Shown here one piece after another: positions 57,431 through 64,000 of a stretch of 64,000 nt of DNA; the stretch's first letter is position 1, and the number at the start of each line of letters is the position of its first letter. The position numbers and the translations under genes are program-made. The stretch spans positions 57,175,945-57,239,944 of the forward strand of contig OX419755.1 in the NCBI GenBank assembly GCA_948567375.1, read 5' to 3'. The notes under the pieces are model-generated. The model did no database searches. It saw nothing but the letters and a program-made list of their open reading frames with translations, and had not been told where the DNA came from. This DNA comes from Lunularia cruciata (Eukaryota > Streptophyta > Marchantiopsida > Lunulariales > Lunulariaceae).

Positions 57431-58649
57431 ATGGCAGCCATGGCGATGAGCTTGGCCTCGGCCATGAGCAATGTATGTTTGGGAGCACCATCATCTTCGT
57501 CCGGCTTGAGAGCGGCGTCTTCGTCCTCTCCCAGCGTCTCTCTCGCCCTCCCTTCGACCGGCTACAAGGTATTCTTCCTTCCTTCCGTCTGCTAGGCCAG
57601 GAGCTGCTTCTTCGCCCTTGTTTTGTGGAACGAGCAGGCCTGCAGCGTGTTTTCTTAGAAATATTCTCCTGGGAATAAAGGCTTTGTTCTCTTAGTTTTC
57701 TCGTGTTTTTTGTGTCTCCGATTTAGTGAATAATCGGTTAAGTTGTTATGTCATATCTTTCCTGGAAGAGTCTGTTGGTGAGGAGGAGCTCAGGGAATTG
57801 CTATTGAAATTGGGGCTTTACCTCAGCCGGGAACTGAACTGTGCAGGAGCATCGGTGAATTGAGTTAGGATCATTGGCAGAAATGTATAGTGTATGGTGT
57901 GTTTACACGTGTGTTGTCTGAAATTCGCAAGAATGCTAGCATGGTCCACCTTCTTATTGTGAATGCTGGTTTGCTCTACAGAAAGTTTCGGGTCTCCCCT
58001 ATCTGAGCATTAGATGCGCTCGTGTTGGAGGAGTCGAGGTACCTAACGCCAAAAGAATAGAGATCTCCCTCCAGTATATTCACGGAATTGGCAAGACAAC
58101 TGCTCGCCAAATTTTGCTTGATGTTGAATTGGAAAACAAGCACACTCGAGAGCTGACTGAGGAGGAACTCACCAAGCTTCGTGACGAGGTTTCCAAGTAC
58201 ATGATTGAGGGAGATTTGGTATGTCTTTGTGCTGTCTTGGCCAGTAGTTCCTTACTTCTTTGATTTTCGTACGTCGATTTTGTCCCATTAGGTTTAAAAC
58301 TTGATTTGTTATGTCAATAAAAGAATCTTGTTTTCGCCCAACCGTTCTGCCTGTGGAGAGCTTTATCCTGGATAGTGTGAAAACTATTGTCATTATCATG
58401 GTTAATAAGATGGCCTTCCTACATTAGGCTATCGATTTTCTGGTACTTATCTGAAATTCTACCTGCTCTTTGTTGCAGCGACGATTCAATACTCTTGCTA
58501 TCAAGAGGTTGAAAGATATTCAGTGCTACAGGGGCAAGAGACACATCATGGGTCTTCCTTGCAGAGGACAGCACACAAAGTGTAACGCCCGTACCAGGAG
58601 AGGCAAGAAGGTTACAGTCGCCGGAAAGAAGAAGTCTCCTGGAAAGTAA
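57431..58649 (+). CDS. RPS13: Plastid 30S ribosomal protein S13 (uS13c), 3 exons
   Basis: Exons are 57431-57568, 57982-58218 and 58479-58649: 546 nt, 181 residues, all phase 0. The donors are AAG|GTATTC and TTG|GTATGT, and the acceptors CTACAG|A and TTGCAG|C. Exon 1 encodes a Ser/Ala-rich stretch of 46 residues that looks like a plastid transit peptide. Exon 2 begins the S13 domain ([20 protein letters not shown], then [17 protein letters not shown] with the helix-turn-helix glycine loop, then [14 protein letters not shown]). Exon 3 has [39 protein letters not shown] and a basic tail. S13 binds 16S rRNA in the small-subunit head and contacts the P-site tRNA. The plastid rather than mitochondrial form is indicated by the transit peptide and by close similarity to the Arabidopsis chloroplast protein. 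The start is the first ATG of the Ala/Ser-rich segment. Confidence 0.95.
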
Positions 58650-59156
58650 GGTCTGCTAGTGTAGAGTTAGTTCTTTTGAGTATTATGTTTAGGATTATGA
58701 AGAAATTTTTTCGAGCTGTAAATTGAAGATGTTTGCAGTAAATTGGATGTCTCACCTACATTATCAGCTACTTCCTTGCCTTGAATTGGCGAAGCTGTCA
58801 CAATTGCATAATAGTCATAGCTTTGTATGAGGGTGGCTTACACTTCAGAGAAATATCCGTCGGTGGTCAAAGTGTGGTGTTTCTAGACTCCGTATAAACA
58901 GACTTGTCCCGAGCGGTAAAACCTCACAATTATGAAGGGATTTTGAAGGATGTGTCTCTAAGTTGGTTTGAAGTATGCATATCTCTAAGAACTCATGTGT
59001 GAACACTATTTTCCTGAGTTTCCATCTTTCTAATTCCCAGCTGAGGATACTGAAGCTGAGGCTAAGTAGTAGCTTTCTCTATATCCAGGCTATGCTTATT
59101 TCTGCTATCATTCGATCAGATGTACGCTTTCTTATATACTTTAGATATCTTGCATC

Positions 59157-59940
59157 TCATTTGCATTCTATGAGTTCTGGATCTTACGTTCCTCGAACGG
59201 CTTCTGTCCTCATTTCTCAATAGCCAACTGCTGTGTATCCCCCCAGAAGCCGTCCAGAAAACGGCTTGTAGGTGGCCAATTACCTGATGTATAATATTTC
59301 TTGTACGCGATGATTACTAGTTCTGTACATGTGTTGCTCTTGATGTTGCTATTATGCCTTTGCTTCAGTTCACATTCGATTTGTTAAATTCACTTAATCT
59401 CCTTTATGGATTTAATACTCATCTGGATTTGCACATATCATGCTTACAGAGTGGAAATCGTTCAAGGAACGATTTCCACCCTACTTTTTCAAACCGAAAA
59501 TCCGGGGCTGGTTTCAATCAATTTGCTCTCAATTCATTCAGTTTGTTTACGATTGCTTCACATTCGCTTATGTCGAGATTTCTGGATATGAGTTGACTCT
59601 TTGTTTTCGTCCTACACAGTGGCTCACAGATTCTCTAAATATATGTTCTTCGTTTCTTGACAATATATGCTTTTTATGATTAGTTTTCATCTCCTATTCA
59701 CATATTTGTTAGTCAGTTCTGCCTTATTTATTGCCATTTCATTTACATTTCATTTGCATTTAATGAGTTCTGGATCCCCCTTTCCTCGAACGGCTTCTGT
59801 CCTCATATCCATATCCATGTCCAATATCATGCTTACATTTCATCTGCATTTATATATGCATTTAATTAGTTCTGGATCCCCCGTTCCTCGGACGGCTTCT
59901 GCTCTCATCTCCTCATATCCAACTGCTGTTGTTGTCCCCA
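59157..59940 (+). repeat. Three direct copies of a ~60-75-bp motif
   Basis: Copies start at about 59157, 59748 and 59836. Each has TCATTTGCATT-like, then TGAGTTCTGGATC (or TTAGTTCTGGATC), then CGTTCCTCG-like ACGGCTTCTG and TCTCAT-type ends. Copies 1 and 3 extend further (CAACTGCTGT...TCCCC). Read in the plus frame all three encode a similar peptide, SSGSxxPRTAS(V/A)LIS, and copies 2 and 3 lie in one open frame (59667-59975). This may be a repeat with a retained frame by chance, or a fragment of a repetitive coding sequence. Confidence 0.6.
59451..59479. repeat. Perfect 13-bp hairpin with 3-base loop
   Basis: GTGGAAATCGTTC, AAG, GAACGATTTCCAC: the arms are exactly complementary. It lies between the repeat copies downstream of S13. 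Confidence 0.75.
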
Positions 59941-60527
59941 AGAGCAAGATGTACACTTGCCCTGGAAAAACTTAATGTGCTGAGGACGGAATCAGCCTTT
60001 CCATGGAATTAGGACCTCAAAACCTTGATCATTCAGAGTATAACGGTCTCCTGTATAGTAGTGAGGTAACTACAAACCCGATGCACGGATCCCGAAGTGA
60101 CGTGATAGTTTTCTACAAGCTTCTGTGTAACGGTCTTAAACGTTACACCTTGAAAGTCCGAGTATCAACCATTAGGGTCATTATGTAATCAATGCATATG
60201 GATGATTCCCACAAGTGAACTCGCACCTCAATAGTTTGAATAAGAAAACAATTCGAATGCAATCCAAGGGCTGTGAGCTGGATTCTACGTTTTAAATACA
60301 AGTTCTATGCGACCCTCAAAGTAGAGACGTCCAGTAATGCACGTCGACCTGGAATAGACATGTCACGAGTATTCACGAGGACCTTGCAAGCAAATAAGAT
60401 TTGCTGTCGAGCTAAGAAGGTCCCGAGCATAGGAAATTGGGGCACAAAGACGAGGAACTGGACGAGGAATTGGCAAACGCTGAAATCTACCATGGTCTGA
60501 TTCACAGCACAAGAAGTAACAGGAAAT

Positions 60528-61713
60528 TTACTGTAACCTGACTTCATACCATTGTATGGAGCCTAGTCCCCCACCAAGATCTAGCTCACAAGCTGACTCT
60601 ACAAGATAAGACACCACATCGTCTAAACTATCAAACCTTGCCAAATCTTCTGGTAACTCATTCCCTGGCCATTTAACAAGCCATGACTTCAATTTCTCGC
60701 GCAACTCACTTTCGTTAACAAACTCTTCTTCTTCACCAGGTTCCATCACCACATAGGTCTCCGTATCCTCATATAGTAATGAGCGGCCACCCCTTGCAAC
60801 AATCTGGTAGTGATATAGAGCAATATTAGGGAAGACCTTTCGGGCCAAGGAAAACTTGAACAGAAGAGAATCAGAGGCGCAAGAACTAGCTTCGTCATTC
60901 CAGCCTGAACTGAGCTGTTTCAAAATGACTCAAGTCATTTTGAAATACAGAATCGAGGAGAATCGATGAAAATTAAACTTTCACGAAAGATGATTTACTA
61001 CGTCTACGAAGGTCCTTATCATTCTTCCCGTATTAACCCTGAGTTTCTAATCACCGGCAGGCCAGCATAGACTATCGCATGGCGGATAGTCAAATTCCAG
61101 AGGGATGACAAATACAACAATACGCAATAAGCCCCAATTCAGGCTTCAACGAATTTTTACTACCTAAGTGTTTCAGGAATTACAGACCACGGAAACTTGA
61201 CTGAAGTTCGAGGGCGACCAAATACTCGAAAGTCTCGTCCCTCCTTGCAGTCTGAATTCCAAAGCTGTCAGGTGGACTAAATCTGCAGTAAGCAAAAGGA
61301 AATGAACATAGAGTCACAAAATTCGCTGGATTCAACTTCTTTGCTGGAATCACGGGATTCAAAAAGTTGCACAGAAGATTACGTTGTTTTAGAGGAGTGG
61401 ACGTCAGTAATGCGATCCGAATGATTTCACTTTGTCATGGATAAAATATCAGACAGCTCAGAACTCAAATCCTACATAAGCGCACTTTGTTTCCCCCTCC
61501 GTGTTGAGGAGAAGTTGTGGCGCAAATCATTCGGGAATCCAAAGAGAAATAAGGTAATAAGTTACTTGAACTATATTCGTTTCTCGCGAACCGTCGGGTA
61601 CGCGCGTAGCCTGAACCATAGTTTCTCGTTCTCCCAGCACAATTGACACAGCCCCCAGCAGCAGCAGCAGCAGCAGCACTGTCGAGACGGCAAAGAAGAG
61701 ACATGGAGCCCAA
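60528..61713 (-). CDS. CRR7: CRR7-type NDH complex biogenesis factor
   Basis: The well-supported part is the last exon, 60803-60528, with acceptor CTACCAG|ATTG. It encodes [20 protein letters not shown], then [40 protein letters not shown] and the C-terminal [11 protein letters not shown], the conserved core of CHLORORESPIRATORY REDUCTION 7. This plastid protein is needed for accumulation of the chloroplast NAD(P)H dehydrogenase-like complex, which runs cyclic electron flow around photosystem I. A tentative full model is 61713-61566, 61282-61197 and 60803-60528 (169 residues, phases join), close to the known length of ~155-160. Exon 1 would encode an Ala- and Arg-rich transit peptide ([11 protein letters not shown] then seven Ala from a CAG/GCT repeat). 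The middle exon is the least certain. A hairpin lies just upstream of the last exon. Confidence 0.75.
60918..60945. repeat. 13-bp hairpin in CRR7 intron
   Basis: TTTCAAAATGACT and AGTCATTTTGAAA are exact reverse complements with a two-base centre. It lies about 115 bp upstream of the last CRR7 exon, in the sequence that would be intron. Confidence 0.65.
61656..61676. repeat. CAG trinucleotide repeat (7 units)
   Basis: Seven CAG units on the plus strand read as GCT on the minus strand, giving a poly-alanine run in the proposed CRR7 transit peptide. Length variation here would change only the transit peptide. Confidence 0.8.
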
Positions 61714-64000
61714 GTCAAGATGAACCCGGATACACTATCAACGGGTGCTTGCACACACCCAGCCCAGTCAAATCTATCAGTCGTTTTTCATTCTTCCATC
61801 AGGCCGATGTCCACTTCCTGTGAATTTTCACGCGCGAATTCTCGCGGCTTCGTTATCCAGAGTGCGGGCAATGCCTCAAGGACTTGTCAAAACAGACTAA
61901 AAGATTCGTTGACCGGAAGCGAATCTTTCTTGCAAGGAACAAATCGGAGTCACCTGTCTGCTTTGAAGAGTTTAGCACACTCTTAGGAATATTGCAACAT
62001 GGTAGGAAGGCGACCTCGTGTGAAGGAAGGGAAGAACCCGTCAAGGAAAAGACATAGTGGATAAAATGGTGCTAAATCCCAATAGAATCGGGAAGAGTAA
62101 GAGGAATCTGCAATACAATATTTAAAATGCTATGCACGTCTACTAACAACTAGGGCACCCGAGGAAACAACCTAGTGTGATTGTTTCCGCACCGGCCATC
62201 GCTCTATGAGTTTGTATTGTCTAATTTCTTTTTATAAAATATGAGAATGAAAGTGACATATTAATATTTAAAATGATATACACCTTTGCAGCGCACGCTA
62301 TATGAACATTGTCTAAAATATTTATAAATATGAAGATTAAAGTGCTATATTTAATATTTAAAATGATGTACACCTTTGCATTCTTTTGAGAAATATGTAG
62401 GAGGAAGCTCATCCATCACTCCTAGAGGAACAAAGAGGTTAACTCCATGGTGTTTTAATTTTAAGCTTTGCAGAATTCCGTTAACATTTGATGGACACCA
62501 GTAAACGTAAACAGTGGGTTTCAGATTTAAAAAGATGTTTTTGAATTAAAATGAAATATATTTAGTAAGTTTCAGGACACGTCGTAGCAAAAGTACCACA
62601 TGTAGAAGGACTTGTTACATTATACGTGGATATGAGATTTCCCACTAATATGTTACTAAATATTTATAGGAATTCTAGGGGTTTAATAACCCGTACAACT
62701 TTTACATGTCTCGATTCAAATTGCGAGTAAAAGCTTTAGATAATTCCGTCAGGTACCCATAAATTTCTTTATTAACGACTAGGGGTATTCACAAATTTAA
62801 CATCGAAACTCACTGCTATATATGCCCTATACTACTTAGAGACCTTGTCTGTTACCGCATCGCTCATCCAAGAGGATGCATGACTATTTTGTTCAACAGT
62901 ACACACGTGTAGTATCAATAACACAATATCAATATTGTCATCTGATCATTTAAAACCAAGAGGATGTGTGATCAATTTATTCAACATTACATCACGTGTA
63001 GGGTCAATAATCACAAAATCAATTATTATTATCCGATCATTTGAACCAAGTACAAATCTGCACTGATTCATATGATCAGGTTAAATAACAACCACAATAT
63101 CAGTTATTGTCATCTTGAACCAAATACATTGACTTGTATGGTTGGGTAAGTATACCAGCGCCTCCTTCCAGCAAAGTATCCACTTTCCCATTGCAACAAG
63201 ATGTAAACAATCTTTACATCGGAAAAAAGGCGACCGCGTAGGAAAAATGATCTTTACATCAAGGGAATCTTTTTGTTGGAGGAATATAGTAAGCAGATTT
63301 CAAGCATGTTTGGCGATCCTCCCTTTCTACTGTTGTTTGTTGATCTGTTGCAGATTTCAAGCATGCGTGGCGATCCTCCCTTTCTTACTGTCATCAAACA
63401 ACTATTGCCATTATGAATCCCCATACTCTTATGCTATGGAGGGTATTCTCTATCTGTATACATACTCACCTCCAACCGCGTGTTACCAATTTTAATGGAT
63501 GTAGTCTTGTTTGGTAATCATTAAAACGGGTACCTCAAAAATGGTTACAAGAGGAGGCTCAAACTCAAGGTTGGGATCGGCAAACATCTTTGTTCAGGAT
63601 CAAATTATGGAAACCTTCGTTCTTTGGTGGAAACCTTATCAACTTATGAGTTGAGTCCAACTTATGAAACCTGTGCCGGTGATGTTTACTAATCCCAAAC
63701 AACACCAGAAGGTAATAAATGTCTGATTTTCTAAAAGAGCGAGAAGATTCTTTAAATAAACTTCAGATTCGTTGTTATCATGATAAATTTAAGGGTTTGA
63801 GAGTGAACCTCATAGTGGGAATCTTTTGAAGGTTGGAAGAGCAAATGATACGCATCAACATATCATCAATACAAGTAAACAATTTGAGATAAAGTTCGAT
63901 ATAGAAGGAGAATATGATTAATGATCTTGTCCGATTTCAAGCATAAGATTCTTTTTATTTTTTCATCCATGAAACAACCATCTTAATTAGATCTTAATAA
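61714..64000. other. Intergenic DNA with a 57-bp tandem repeat
   Basis: I see no supported gene. The first ~350 bp should contain the CRR7 promoter. From 62100 the sequence is A+T-rich. Near 62860-63110, three to four loosely repeated stretches contain CATGACTATTTTGTTCAAC / GTGATCAATTTATTCAAC and ATCAATATTGTCATCTGATC-like blocks. A clear tandem repeat lies at 63293-63401. Confidence 0.4.
63293..63401 (+). repeat. 57-bp tandem repeat, about 1.9 copies
   Basis: GCAGATTTCAAGCATG and GGCGATCCTCCCTTTCT occur at 63293 and again 57 bp later at 63350, with few substitutions. As 57 is a multiple of three, the surrounding plus frame (63142-63495) stays open and repeats the peptide RFQACxAILPF. No known protein is recognised. 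Confidence 0.75.

Larger units (their letters stand above)
58650..60527. other. S13 downstream region with dispersed short repeats
   Basis: The S13 3' untranslated region should occupy the first few hundred bases. Between 59157 and 59940 a ~60-bp motif occurs three times (listed separately), and a short perfect hairpin lies at 59451-59479. Several overlapping plus-strand ORFs of 60-100 codons exist, but I see no known domain. Confidence 0.4.

Noticed and set aside
57355-57678. 107-codon ORF overlapping S13 exon 1
   Set aside because: It is in a different frame from the S13 transit peptide and runs through the splice donor at 57568; the S13 model explains the region.
61720-61986. 88-codon plus-strand ORF in the CRR7 upstream region
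   Set aside because: No motif; it lies where the CRR7 promoter is expected and starts from the antisense of the transit-peptide exon area.
1-64000. CRISPR array or bacterial operon structure
   Set aside because: No regularly spaced short repeats were seen, genes are spliced and plant-like, and no Shine-Dalgarno-led gene clusters are present.

Overview
This window is nuclear DNA of a land plant. Four split genes are recognisable, all of plant type, and three encode chloroplast proteins: a PHR2-class cryptochrome/photolyase-family protein, plastid ribosomal protein S13 and the NDH-complex factor CRR7. The fourth is the ESCRT cofactor LIP5/Vta1. Introns are short to moderate, exons are richer in G+C than the very A+T-rich DNA around them, and the repeats are plant-type LTR retrotransposons, including a chromovirus with a tRNA-iMet primer site. 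The compact introns and the repeat families suggest a non-seed plant, perhaps a bryophyte, but that is inference.

Layout. 1-5.6 kb: A+T-rich DNA with little recognisable coding. 5.7-9.0 kb (-): PHR2, four exons, with an unexplained well-formed ORF inside intron 1. 11.2-14.35 kb (+): a decayed non-LTR-type reverse transcriptase element. 14.4-23.3 kb: A+T-rich repeat-derived DNA with a 486-bp foldback element and a 237-bp two-copy tandem repeat. 23.3-41.8 kb: a retrotransposon nest. It holds (a) gag and pol relics of a plus-strand Ty3/gypsy element whose pol is followed by a decayed PHD finger; (b) a full-length minus-strand Ty3/gypsy chromovirus at 25750-31351 with two LTRs, 5-bp target duplication, PBS, PPT and chromodomain; (c) a minus-strand Ty1/copia relic that the chromovirus probably interrupts; (d) a truncated second chromovirus copy at 36194-37548; and (e) three copies of another LTR family in both orientations. 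41.8-47.2 kb and 51.3-57.3 kb: A+T-rich intergenic DNA with strong hairpins, including a perfect 58-bp palindrome. 47.2-51.0 kb (-): LIP5, six exons. 57.4-58.65 kb (+): plastid S13, three exons. 60.5-61.7 kb (-): CRR7. 61.7-64 kb: intergenic.

The genes are independent transcription units: PHR2 would be a plastid blue-light-family flavoprotein, S13 a plastid 30S subunit protein, CRR7 an NDH accessory protein, and LIP5 activates the SKD1/VPS4 ATPase at multivesicular bodies. The most interesting signals are in the repeats. The chromovirus LTRs carry exact three-unit heat-shock elements at a fixed distance upstream of their TATA box, suggesting a heat-responsive retrotransposon. The older gypsy relic appears to have carried a C-terminal PHD finger, a possible chromatin-targeting module.
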